A stretch of DNA of 6,443 nt from Candidatus Odinarchaeota archaeon (GCA_021162905.1 JAGGXT010000242.1:1-6443), one strand, 5' to 3'. Positions 1 through 6,060 are shown, numbered from the stretch's first letter. Numbers and translations are program-made. Notes: generated by a model not told the origin, from the sequence alone.

Positions 1-149
1 ATTCTATACAGCATTCGCTTAATCAAAATTATCACCGGCCCTTCTGAGATATTACTATTGTCTATTAATTTGTTTGATGCTTCATTCTTAGTAGGAGAAA
101 ATAACTTGAAAAATGACTTTATAAGTTTTTCTAGGTTGTGCCAAAAACT
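1..149 (-). CDS. Possible partial gene leaving the left edge; start unclear
   Basis: A minus-strand frame is open from just after a TAG at 150-152 to the window edge, 49 codons. Its translation is rich in Lys, Glu and Asn, like the real proteins here, and ends in the hydrophobic-then-basic stretch GPVIILIKRMLYR. No ATG, GTG or TTG occurs in its first 38 codons. The possible starts are GTG at 33-35, TTG at 24-26 and ATG at 12-14. The TTG has a GGTGAT motif four bases upstream (31-36), the same spacing as in front of the radical SAM gene, so it is the best start if the gene begins here. Alternatively an ATG at 158-160 in another frame would join it after a one-base change in a run of five T. 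The plus strand is also open from 1 to a TAA at 166-168 and shares the same wobble positions, but its Ser/Leu/Phe-rich product looks like a shadow. No function can be given. Confidence 0.28.
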
Positions 150-168
150 CTATGATGCATGGATTTAA

Positions 169-472
169 CAATAAGGAATCTATAGTTTACTGCCTTATGG
201 TACTTATTCAATTCATGAAACGTTAAATTTTTAAAGAATAAGAAGAAATAAAGAGTTAACTTTAAATATCAGTTTATAGTATATAAGAAAGAAGTATTTT
301 TGTCGAATAGTATTTCTAGACTTTCACTCTAAATCTGCTTTACAAACTATATCTTGTTATTAGCTCCATAGAAATATCTTCTATTAATGCATAGAGTAAC
401 ATTCCCTATCAGCGATTCTCTGCAATGAAAACATATAGTAAAATATTTCAATTCCATAAAATATTTATGTTC
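169..472. other. AT-rich intergenic stretch without a recognised gene
   Basis: All frames are broken by frequent stops and no tRNA-like cloverleaf or repeat array is visible. A TATA-like TATATAAG lies at 280-287 on the plus strand and could start a transcript near 310, either as a distant second promoter for the inositol-phosphate synthase or for a small RNA. A six-base inverted repeat, ATAGAA/TTCTAT with a five-base spacer, lies at 368-384. Both are within what chance allows in sequence this AT-rich. Confidence 0.5.
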
Positions 473-473
473 T

Positions 474-487
474 AATATATATTTTAT
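474..487 (+). promoter_or_regulatory. TATA-like promoter element of the inositol-phosphate synthase gene
   Basis: The stretch TATATATTTTAT lies about 50 bases ahead of the start codon. An archaeal TATA box here would place the transcript start near 502-508 and give a leader of about 25-30 bases carrying the ribosome binding site at 521-527. The surrounding sequence is AT-rich, so the exact box is uncertain. Confidence 0.45.
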
Positions 488-532
488 AATCATAAAATAA
501 TCATGAAATAATAACTGATTGGGGGTGTCGTC

Positions 533-1816
533 ATGAGAATATGGTTAATTGGGATGTATGGCGCAGTAGCTACGACAACTATGGTTGGAGCTAAAGCTAT
601 TGAGAAGGGACTTATTGAAACAACGGGATTAGTTTCTCAGCTACCAGACTTTGAAGTACTACAAAAGATGATTCCTTTAAAATTTGAATTTGGTGGACAT
701 GAAATTAGAATGCTAAACAGCAATGCATATGAGGCAACATATGAGCATTGGGAGAAAAATAGACATTTTGATAAGGTAATACTTGAAGCTATCAGACCAC
801 AATTAGAAAAATTAAAAGCTAAAAAAGGAACTGCCATAAATTGTGGTAGCGGAATCGAAGATTTTGGAGAAATTCAAACACTGGAAGCTGATGGACTAAC
901 CCTTAGAGAAATTGTCAAGAAAATCGAAAAAGATATACTCAAATTTAAGAATGGCTATGATGACACAGTAGTCATAAACGTCGCCTCAACAGAACCTAGA
1001 ATTAGATTAAATCCAAAGTACCACATGAGCTTAGACGGCTTTGAAACATTGCTTGATGAAGATAGAAAGGAATATGTCACAGCAAGTATGTTATATGCAT
1101 ACGTTGCACTAAAAAACGGAATACCTTACGGTAACTTTACTCCAAGTGCAGGGTCCTCCATTCCTGCATTAAAGGAGTTAGCTGCAATTAAAGAAGTGCC
1201 ACATGCCGGGAATGACGGAAAGACTGGTGAAACTTTAGTTAAGACAACATTGGCATCAATGTTTTTATACAGGAACCTAGAGGTTATTGGCTGGATGAGC
1301 TTCAATATACTAGGAGACTATGACGGTATGGTCCTAGACCACGCTGATAACAAGGAGAGCAAGATAGTTTCAAAGGACAAGGTTTTAAGAAAAATACTTG
1401 GATACTCACCATACACAATAACAGAGATTAGATTCTTCCCAAGCTTGGTGGACAACAAGACGGCATTTGATTTCATACACTTCAAGGGCTTTCTTGGAAC
1501 CAAGATGAAGTTCTACTTTGTATGGGATGGCATCGATGCAATATTGGCAGCACCACTGGTAATAGACATAGCGCGATTTCTATTATTTGCTAAGAAAATG
1601 GGTGTATCAGAAGTTGTAAAAGAGATGGCATTCTTCTTCAAGAGTCCAATGGAAACTGAAATCTATGACACATCAAAGCAGTTTGAAATGCTAAAGAACT
1701 GGTACATACAACTAGTAGAAGGACCTACTAGAGCAGCTGAAGTTCTAGAGAACGTTGAGGATTTAGGTGTGAAGATCGAGGGCTATAAAGGTAAAGACTC
1801 TCAACGTTTGCCTTAA
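533..1816 (+). CDS. Myo-inositol-1-phosphate synthase, archaeal type
   Basis: This cytosolic NAD-dependent enzyme should convert glucose 6-phosphate to myo-inositol 1-phosphate, the first step toward inositol lipids or inositol-phosphate solutes. The 427-residue protein opens with a Rossmann fold: a beta strand and the loop GMYGAVATTT at residues 7-16. Further family features are NVASTEP (149-155), SSIPALKELA (208-217), GNDGKTGETLVKT (226-238), SFNILGDYDG (256-265), SKIVSKDKVL (276-285) and DNKTAFDF (307-314). The lysines in the last three blocks and in GKTGETLVK are the likely catalytic and phosphate-binding residues by analogy with characterised synthases. Length is in the range of short prokaryotic forms, well below the roughly 510-530 residues of eukaryotic ones. 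The ATG is preceded by GGGGGTG at 521-527, five bases away, one mismatch from GGAGGTG. A terminator follows, so it is probably transcribed alone. No inositol monophosphatase or lipid synthase is in the window, so the end product is unknown. Confidence 0.9.
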   Translation: MRIWLIGMYGAVATTTMVGAKAIEKGLIETTGLVSQLPDFEVLQKMIPLKFEFGGHEIRMLNSNAYEATYEHWEKNRHFDKVILEAIRPQLEKLKAKKGTAINCGSGIEDFGEIQTLEADGLTLREIVKKIEKDILKFKNGYDDTVVINVASTEPRIRLNPKYHMSLDGFETLLDEDRKEYVTASMLYAYVALKNGIPYGNFTPSAGSSIPALKELAAIKEVPHAGNDGKTGETLVKTTLASMFLYRNLEVIGWMSFNILGDYDGMVLDHADNKESKIVSKDKVLRKILGYSPYTITEIRFFPSLVDNKTAFDFIHFKGFLGTKMKFYFVWDGIDAILAAPLVIDIARFLLFAKKMGVSEVVKEMAFFFKSPMETEIYDTSKQFEMLKNWYIQLVEGPTRAAEVLENVEDLGVKIEGYKGKDSQRLP

Positions 1817-1845
1817 TATAGAGACAGAGATGATCTGTATTAACG

Positions 1846-1873
1846 AAGGATTTTATTATTCCATAAAATCCTT
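1846..1873 (+). terminator. Perfect 11-bp hairpin after the synthase gene
   Basis: AAGGATTTTAT at 1846-1856 and ATAAAATCCTT at 1863-1873 are exact inverted copies around a six-base loop, and a G-U pair (1845/1874) can extend the stem. It lies 29 bases after the stop codon. A shorter stem, ACAGA/TCTGT (1824-1838), sits just before it. The position suits a 3'-end structure that aids termination or protects the transcript; archaeal termination itself relies mainly on U-tracts, one of which follows. Confidence 0.55.
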
Positions 1874-1892
1874 TATTCCATCAATTTATACA

Positions 1893-1908
1893 TTTCTTTT
1901 TGATTTTT
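1893..1908 (+). terminator. T-rich tract, likely archaeal terminator
   Basis: The non-template strand reads TTTCTTTTTGATTTTT, two runs of five T about 80-90 bases after the synthase stop codon and 20 bases after the hairpin. Oligo-T tracts are the usual termination signal of archaeal RNA polymerase. It separates the synthase from the downstream GTPase gene. Confidence 0.5.
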
Positions 1909-1964
1909 ATAGTGAATACGAGAAAGGAATATTATTGTGGGGTATAGTCTAATCTACTAGCTTA

Positions 1965-1972
1965 TTTTATAT
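1965..1972 (+). promoter_or_regulatory. TATA-like promoter element of the GTPase gene
   Basis: TTTTATAT lies about 60 bases ahead of the GTG start. A transcript start roughly 25 bases downstream, near 1995, would give a leader of about 35 bases. Together with the terminator before it, this suggests the GTPase gene has its own promoter. Confidence 0.4.
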
Positions 1973-2031
1973 GGAAAATTATTTATTTATTAAGATTTTA
2001 CTATTTTTCAAAATAATTAAGGTTGGTTATT

Positions 2032-2544
2032 GTGGCCTTACCAACTTATCAGTATAAAATAATTGTAGTTGGGGAAGCTGCTGTTGGGAAGACATCCTTA
2101 GCTGTTAGATTCACTCATAACTTTTTTAGACAAGATTATATTCCCACAAGTGGGATGAACTTTTTTGTGAAAAACATACAGCGAGAAAATGATATAATTC
2201 AGCTTCAAATATGGGATACTGGGGGGCAAGAAAGATTTAGACATGTTCGCCCGCAATACTATAAAAACGCTCATGGTGCACTTTTAGTTTATGATATAAC
2301 AAACTTTGAAAGTTTTGAGAAATTAATTTCATGGTTGGCAGAGTTAGATAGATTTTGTGGCAATATTCCAATAGTTTTGGTTGGTAATAAAAAGGACCTT
2401 GAAGAAAAAAGAGAAGTTCCAACAGCTACGGCAGAGGATTTTGCGAAGGTTTATAAGACATATTTCGTTGAAGCCAGTGCAAAAACAGGTGAGAATGTTA
2501 CATACGCATTTACTTTGCTCCTTAATGATATAATGGGAATATGA
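2032..2544 (+). CDS. Rab-like small GTPase
   Basis: This is a single-domain Ras-superfamily GTPase of 170 residues with all five nucleotide-binding motifs: P-loop GEAAVGKT (14-21), switch I threonine in PTSG (Thr39), DTGGQE (62-67), NKKD (119-122) and EASAK (147-151). Rab signature stretches are also present: QLQIW (57-61), RFRHVR (68-73), YYKNA (76-80) and LVYDIT (85-90); RabF1 is divergent (SGMNF, 40-44). Switch II has DTGGQ where Rab and Ras normally have DTAGQ, a Gly usual in Arf proteins. The protein stops right after the last helix (NDIMGI), with no hypervariable tail or C-terminal cysteine, so it is unlikely to be prenylated. GTG at 2032 is preferred: AAGG at 2019-2022 is nine bases upstream, whereas the in-frame TTG at 2023 would abut it. 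It acts in the cytosol or at membranes through partners; target, GEF and GAP are unknown. Rab-like GTPases are frequent in Asgard archaea. Confidence 0.9.
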   Translation: MALPTYQYKIIVVGEAAVGKTSLAVRFTHNFFRQDYIPTSGMNFFVKNIQRENDIIQLQIWDTGGQERFRHVRPQYYKNAHGALLVYDITNFESFEKLISWLAELDRFCGNIPIVLVGNKKDLEEKREVPTATAEDFAKVYKTYFVEASAKTGENVTYAFTLLLNDIMGI

Positions 2545-2573
2545 TAATGTTAGAATCGTTCGAGTAAAGTGCT

Positions 2574-3002
2574 TTAAAAGAAGAAGTAATAAACTATTGA
2601 GAGTACCACAAGGGATAGACCACCGTATATAAACACCTTCTTTGTGAATCTTACCATTTTATTAAAGATTTCTGGCTTATCTAAGAGGCTCATTATATTG
2701 TCTTCTTCAGGAGGCTTTTGTAGATAATAGTACTCTCTAGGCTTTCTTTGGATCATGAACGAATAGTCACCTTCTTTAGTTATAAGTCCGAGAAAAATTA
2801 GAACTCCTCCCTCAATTCCAAAAATTATAATTAATGAATCTAAAGTTTTTTTAAGAGCTACGAATAAATCTAAATATAAAGATGAAAAAACAAAGGCAAA
2901 CAATAATAAGTACAGTATAAAGTTTAGGGATATGAAAATTGACAGTAACTTCTTTACAAATTCTATTTTTAGTTCTTTGGGAACCTCTTTTTCTACTACC
3001 AA
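2574..3002 (-). CDS. Unknown three-helix membrane protein
   Basis: I do not recognise this 142-residue protein. It has a short charged N-terminus (residues 1-19), a long hydrophobic stretch (20-49, one helix with an extended end or two short passes), a second helix (57-74), a charged loop of about 45 residues with aromatic and proline-rich stretches (REYYYLQKPPEED, 90-102), and a final helix (122-142) ending in YYFFF at the C-terminus. No catalytic or metal-binding motif and no cysteine is visible. The TTG start is well supported: GAGGTG lies six bases upstream, a TAG immediately precedes the TTG, and the next in-frame Met is at residue 83. It ends 29 bases from the end of the GTPase gene on the opposite strand. 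Its own promoter appears to lie in the gap behind carbamate kinase, so co-transcription with that gene is not needed. Confidence 0.75.
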   Translation of the reverse strand: MVVEKEVPKELKIEFVKKLLSIFISLNFILYLLLFAFVFSSLYLDLFVALKKTLDSLIIIFGIEGGVLIFLGLITKEGDYSFMIQRKPREYYYLQKPPEEDNIMSLLDKPEIFNKMVRFTKKVFIYGGLSLVVLSIVYYFFF

Positions 3003-3008
3003 CTAATA

Positions 3009-3014
3009 CACCTC
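3009..3014 (-). promoter_or_regulatory. Ribosome binding site fixing a TTG start
   Basis: On the minus strand GAGGTG sits six bases before the TTG at 3000-3002. It matches the archaeal anti-16S sequence and settles the non-ATG start of the membrane protein gene. Confidence 0.7.
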
Positions 3015-3041
3015 ACGTATCTATAATTTGGTTTAGAATAA

Positions 3042-3053
3042 GTTTATTTAATT
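3042..3053 (-). promoter_or_regulatory. Possible TATA element of the membrane protein gene
   Basis: The minus strand reads TTAAATAAAC about 40-50 bases before the TTG start, placing a transcript start near 3020, just ahead of the ribosome binding site. The match is plausible but weak in an AT-rich gap. Confidence 0.3.
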
Positions 3054-3103
3054 TTGTCCTTTTATCGAATTACTGAAATAAATCACTTACTCAAACATAA
3101 CGC

Positions 3104-3124
3104 AAGAAGATAGAAAGAAAGAAG
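3104..3124 (-). terminator. Pyrimidine-rich tract after carbamate kinase
   Basis: Directly after the stop codon the minus strand runs CTTCTTTCTTTCTATCTTCTT, pure pyrimidine except for one A. T-rich tracts at this position commonly end archaeal transcripts, but the C interruptions make it a weak example. Confidence 0.35.
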
Positions 3125-4150
3125 CTATTTGGGATCAGGGATTATATGCGTACCTGTTTTTCCTTCTATCGCTTCAACAGCCTTTTCTAGATGAGTGATT
3201 ATAGCTCTTTTACCTCCAGCTTCGAGGAATCGTATGCATGCTAATACTTTTGGCCCCATACTACCCTTTAAGAAGTGCCCTTCTTCATAATATTTTTTGG
3301 CTTCAGATACGGTCATTACATCAATATCTTTCTCATTTGGTTTTCCGAAGTTGAGTTTTGCCTTTTCAACATCTGTCAAAATTAAGAATATATCTGCATC
3401 TACTAATTCTGCTAACCTTTCGCCGGCAAGGTCTTTATCTATAACAGCTTCTACGCCCTTTAATTCACTATTCTCGTCTATTACTGGAATGCCGCCGCCA
3501 CCAGAAGCTATGACGATAACTCTAGCATCTACCAACCTTCTAATAGCCTCAGCTTCAACTTGTCCTATTGGATCTGGAGATGGAACCACTCTTCTCCATG
3601 TTTTTCCTTCGCCAGGTTTAACTTGTTTAACAATCCATCCTCGCTCTTTGGCATACTTTAATGCCTCCTCTTTGGTATAAAATGGACCTACTGGCTTTGA
3701 TGGGTCTTGAAAGTCTGGATCATCTTTATGAACCAAAACTTGCGTGACTACAGTTATTATTGGAACATTTGTAATTCCTCTCTTTCTGAACTCATTCACT
3801 AAACACTGCTGGAGCATATAACCTATCTGGCCTTGAGTCATAGCACCAACAACATCTAATGGCTGAGCTGGTATGCCCATTCGTTTACCTTCTTCTTGCT
3901 GAATTAATAAGGCTCCAGCTTGTGGTCCATTACCATGTGTGATTACAAGTTTATAACCCTTTAAGCTTAATTCGACAAGAAGTTTAGCGGTATTTCTAAC
4001 GTTCCTAAATTGCTCCTCAGCAGTACCTTTCTCATCAGCTTGTTTAATAGCATTTCCACCAAGAGCTACAACAATAAGCTCCTTCTTAGTTGATTTACCA
4101 TAAAGTTTTTCCAAAAGCTTTTCTTTTTCTTCTTTGCTTAACTCAGGCAT
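3125..4150 (-). CDS. arcC: Carbamate kinase
   Basis: This cytosolic amino-acid-kinase-fold enzyme transfers the phosphate of carbamoyl phosphate to ADP, giving ATP and carbamate; the reverse reaction makes carbamoyl phosphate. Motifs appear in family order: VVALGGNAI (27-35), [11 protein letters not shown] (69-79), [17 protein letters not shown] (96-112), VVPSPDPIG (188-196), [11 protein letters not shown] (214-224), [13 protein letters not shown] (236-248), LTDVEKA (258-264), [10 protein letters not shown] (293-302) and KTGTHI (331-336). At 341 residues it is longer than the usual 310-320 because of a Lys/Glu-rich N-terminal extension of about 22 residues before the first strand. The ATG is supported by GGAGGT at 4160-4165, nine bases upstream, and there is no nearby alternative Met. 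No arginine deiminase, ornithine carbamoyltransferase, agmatine or allantoin gene lies in the window, so the source of carbamoyl phosphate is not shown. The gap behind the upstream gene suggests its own promoter. Confidence 0.93.
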   Translation of the reverse strand: MPELSKEEKEKLLEKLYGKSTKKELIVVALGGNAIKQADEKGTAEEQFRNVRNTAKLLVELSLKGYKLVITHGNGPQAGALLIQQEEGKRMGIPAQPLDVVGAMTQGQIGYMLQQCLVNEFRKRGITNVPIITVVTQVLVHKDDPDFQDPSKPVGPFYTKEEALKYAKERGWIVKQVKPGEGKTWRRVVPSPDPIGQVEAEAIRRLVDARVIVIASGGGGIPVIDENSELKGVEAVIDKDLAGERLAELVDADIFLILTDVEKAKLNFGKPNEKDIDVMTVSEAKKYYEEGHFLKGSMGPKVLACIRFLEAGGKRAIITHLEKAVEAIEGKTGTHIIPDPK

Positions 4151-4195
4151 TCAAAAATTACCTCCGAAAATTGATCGTGTGTTGAGGAAAAAAGT

Positions 4196-4207
4196 TACAT
4201 AAATAAA
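4196..4207 (-). promoter_or_regulatory. Possible TATA element of carbamate kinase
   Basis: The minus strand reads TTTATTTATG about 50 bases before the start codon, giving a predicted transcript start near 4175 and a short leader that carries the GGAGGT site. Confidence 0.35.
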
Positions 4208-4215
4208 GATTACTG

Positions 4216-4223
4216 AAAAAAAA
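4216..4223 (-). terminator. T8 run between amrS and carbamate kinase
   Basis: Eight consecutive T on the minus strand lie about 97 bases after the amrS stop codon; a T6 run at 4259-4264 precedes it. Both fit oligo-T termination of the amrS transcript before the carbamate kinase promoter. Confidence 0.4.
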
Positions 4224-4240
4224 TTAATTATTTTAATTAA
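4224..4240 (-). promoter_or_regulatory. AT-only inverted repeat upstream of the carbamate kinase promoter
   Basis: TTAATTA and TAATTAA are exact inverted seven-base arms around TTT, centred about 55-60 bases ahead of the predicted transcript start. The position would suit a dimeric regulator of the Lrp/AsnC kind, but with only A and T it may be chance. Confidence 0.2.
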
Positions 4241-4319
4241 ACATTTCGCAAATGAACTAAAAAATATGGATAAGATTAAAGTATGTGTAAAATTTTAGAT
4301 ATCAATCAATTATTTTAAC

Positions 4320-5423
4320 TTACCAGAAGAGAAATCGATGTGAGGGTGTATATTCACCTTTTATAGGTATTTCGGTATTACACTTTGGACATTTTTTATC
4401 TGCTGTCAGCTTATACTTTGTAACATCAAAGCCCCATCGCTCTATTAAAAGTTCACCACAGTTAGGACAATATGTGCTCTCAAGATTGTGACCAGGGACG
4501 TTTCCTACATATATATATCTGACTCCTTCCTCTTTTCCGATCTTATACGCTTTTTCGAGTAGATCTACGGTAGTTGGTTTAGTTAACCCATACTCAGCAG
4601 CTCTATACATTGGATGGTATCTTGTGACATGCCACGGTGTATCGGGACCTATATCACTAACAATACGTTTTGCAATATATCTAATACATTCATCGTCGTT
4701 ATTTACCTTTGGTACTATGAGTGTTGTAACCTCAACATGAATACCTAATTTTTTAGCCAGAATTGCGGATTGCCATACTGGTTCGACGGGCGCACCTATG
4801 TATCGCCTTATTTGTGGATCGCAACCCTTTATGTCTATATTTACAGCATCTAGTCCGCTTTCTCTTAACATTTTTAGTGATTGCTCAGTAAAGAAGCCGT
4901 TTGTTACATATACTGTATAGAGTCCTCGTTCTTTTGCTTTTTTCATAACATCTAATGAGAATTCAAACATACTGACCAAGGGCTCATTATATGAAAATGC
5001 AACACCTTTACAGTTGTAATGTTCCGCAAGATGTATTGCTTCATCTGGTGAAATATACCGACCATAGTCTAAGAGAACATTTTGGCTGATTTCATAATTC
5101 TGACACCAAACACAAATAAAATTGCAAGACCACGACCCAAAAGTGAGTACATTGCTCCCAGGCCAAAAATGAAATAATGGCTTTTTCTCAATGGGATCGG
5201 GGGCTACAGAGCTTATATTCCCATAAGTTATGACATATAATTTCCCATTATAGTTATATCTAACCTTGCACATACCATATTTTCCTGGTGGAATTGTGCA
5301 TCTTCTGGCGCAAACATTACATCTGACGACTTTATTTTCAAGTTTATCATACAATAAGGCTTCCTTAACGTACGGTTTTGAAAGAAATTTGCTAAAATTG
5401 TTAAATATTTCAGATAGTTTCAT
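4320..5423 (-). CDS. amrS: AmmeMemoRadiSam system radical SAM enzyme
   Basis: This 367-residue protein matches the AmrS family of radical SAM enzymes, whose partners are usually MEMO-like and AMMECR1-like proteins. The cluster motif CNFICVWC (residues 100-107, CX3CX2C) should bind the [4Fe-4S] cluster that cleaves S-adenosylmethionine. Around it are the N-terminal cysteines CNVCARRC with Cys52 (35-52), PIEKKPLFHFWPGS (77-90), YNEP (145-148), VTNGFF (174-179), VNIDIKG (194-200), HVTRYHP (265-271) and VGNVPGH (306-312). A C-terminal zinc-ribbon-like part has CPNC (319-322) and CPKC (345-348). Family size and motif order are normal and nothing looks broken. ATG at 5421-5423 is chosen over the in-frame TTG at 5433-5435 because GGTGAT (5428-5433) lies four bases upstream and overlaps that TTG. 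Neither partner gene is in the window. The substrate is not inferable here; a role in modifying a protein or small molecule is a guess. Confidence 0.9.
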   Translation of the reverse strand: MKLSEIFNNFSKFLSKPYVKEALLYDKLENKVVRCNVCARRCTIPPGKYGMCKVRYNYNGKLYVITYGNISSVAPDPIEKKPLFHFWPGSNVLTFGSWSCNFICVWCQNYEISQNVLLDYGRYISPDEAIHLAEHYNCKGVAFSYNEPLVSMFEFSLDVMKKAKERGLYTVYVTNGFFTEQSLKMLRESGLDAVNIDIKGCDPQIRRYIGAPVEPVWQSAILAKKLGIHVEVTTLIVPKVNNDDECIRYIAKRIVSDIGPDTPWHVTRYHPMYRAAEYGLTKPTTVDLLEKAYKIGKEEGVRYIYVGNVPGHNLESTYCPNCGELLIERWGFDVTKYKLTADKKCPKCNTEIPIKGEYTPSHRFLFW

Positions 5424-5427
5424 TTGA

Positions 5428-5433
5428 ATCACC
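5428..5433 (-). promoter_or_regulatory. Ribosome binding site fixing the amrS start
   Basis: GGTGAT on the minus strand, four bases before ATG 5421-5423, is an exact match to the archaeal anti-16S consensus. It makes the upstream TTG, which it overlaps, an unlikely start. Confidence 0.75.
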
Positions 5434-5443
5434 AATCTCTATT

Positions 5444-5501
5444 AAAAAATGAAGAAAAAAGAAAAATAAGGTTTGTTATTCCATTTTGTTTTTCTTATAC
5501 A
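5444..5501 (-). promoter_or_regulatory. amrS leader with oligo-T tract and possible TATA box
   Basis: On the minus strand TGTATAAG (5494-5501) could be the TATA box, placing the transcript start near 5470. The leader then reads through T5, T6 and T6 runs with few interruptions (5444-5466) before the ribosome binding site. Such a tract inside a leader could slow or end transcription, or simply be AT-rich promoter DNA. Confidence 0.25.
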
Positions 5502-5567
5502 CTGATCAATTTGGCATTATTGCGAAATCGCTGTAAGAAAATATCACGAGTCAAGATCATGAACAAA

Positions 5568-5577
5568 TTTTTAAATT
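5568..5577 (+). promoter_or_regulatory. Possible TATA element of the 145-residue hypothetical gene
   Basis: TTTTTAAATT lies about 50 bases before the GTG start, predicting a transcript start near 5598 and a leader that contains the GGTGA site. With the amrS promoter it fills the roughly 200-base divergent gap. Confidence 0.35.
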
Positions 5578-5611
5578 TAGATTACGACTATTCATCAAGA
5601 ACCCAAGTCTT

Positions 5612-5616
5612 GGTGA
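5612..5616 (+). promoter_or_regulatory. Ribosome binding site fixing a GTG start
   Basis: GGTGA lies six bases before the GTG at 5623-5625, the archaeal consensus at normal spacing, and supports the non-ATG start of the hypothetical gene. Confidence 0.65.
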
Positions 5617-5622
5617 AAGTCT

Positions 5623-6060
5623 GTGGGCAAATGGAAAGTTAATATCCGAGGAATAGATCCAGACAAAACTGAAGGAATTACCTTGGAAATGGATGACGTA
5701 GACGAACTCATAAACCAACAATTAATTCTAACTAGGGATTATATGGATTCTTTTAGACGGCAAATTGAAACACAACCTCATTATGGGACCTTCCCTAATG
5801 TAAAAAGAGTTATTGCTCCAGATGGCACGGATATGACAAATTATCAGTTCTCTTTAATCTTAGCAGTTACAAAAGACATGAGAAGATCTGCAATTCTTAT
5901 AGCAGCGATTGCTGGAAATGAATATAAGGTAATGGCAATCTGGCCTCCAGACCTAGCTGAAATTTGTAGGGAGGATATCTCCTTCATAAAACGAATTATG
6001 GTCCTATTAAGTGAAGTCCCTGATTTTTGGAAATCTGTATACCTGCTTGAAATGATATGA
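5623..6060 (+). CDS. Hypothetical protein, soluble, 145 residues
   Basis: I do not recognise this protein. It begins with a likely beta strand (WKVNIRGI, 4-11), followed by an acidic helical stretch (21-50), a conserved-looking linker QPHYGTFPNVKRVIAPDGTD (51-70), a probable strand-strand pair (YQFSLILAVTKD, 74-85, and SAILIAAIAGNEYKVMAIW, 89-107), then PPDLAEICRED (108-118) and a C-terminal helix pair ending YLLEMI. It looks like one compact alpha/beta domain without a signal peptide; the hydrophobic segment at 89-107 is broken by Gly-Asn-Glu and fits a buried strand better than a membrane helix. There is one cysteine (115) and no nucleotide-binding or metal motif. The GTG start has a good GGTGA site. 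It diverges from amrS and ends 28 bases from the next gene, which runs toward it. Confidence 0.72.
   Translation: MGKWKVNIRGIDPDKTEGITLEMDDVDELINQQLILTRDYMDSFRRQIETQPHYGTFPNVKRVIAPDGTDMTNYQFSLILAVTKDMRRSAILIAAIAGNEYKVMAIWPPDLAEICREDISFIKRIMVLLSEVPDFWKSVYLLEMI

Noticed and set aside
254..261. Palindrome AGTTAACT, and TTAATATTAA at 6073-6082
   Set aside because: Short AT-rich palindromes of this size are expected by chance, and neither lies at a promoter position that I can support.
637..837. Minus-strand open frame inside the inositol-phosphate synthase gene, with a similar one at 1318-1503
   Set aside because: Both are antisense to clearly conserved coding sequence, lack ribosome binding sites and have Ser/Leu/Phe-rich products.
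451..1869. The 12-mer ATTCCATAAAAT present at 451-462 and 1858-1869
   Set aside because: A few 12-base matches are expected by chance in an AT-rich window of this size, and one copy is part of the hairpin.
2021..2031. TTG at 2023-2025 as the GTPase start
   Set aside because: The only ribosome-binding-like sequence (AAGG, 2019-2022) directly touches it; the GTG nine bases further on has workable spacing.
2237..2422. Minus-strand open frame inside the GTPase gene
   Set aside because: It lies opposite conserved GTPase motifs and has no ribosome binding site.
3297..3680. A 127-codon plus-strand open frame inside carbamate kinase
   Set aside because: It is antisense to conserved carbamate kinase motifs and its Ser/Thr/Pro-rich composition is typical of a shadow frame.
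5424..5642. A 72-codon plus-strand open frame in the gap between the divergent genes
   Set aside because: It starts at TTG with no ribosome binding site, abuts the amrS start codon, overlaps the supported GTG gene, and covers the promoter and leader elements of both neighbours.
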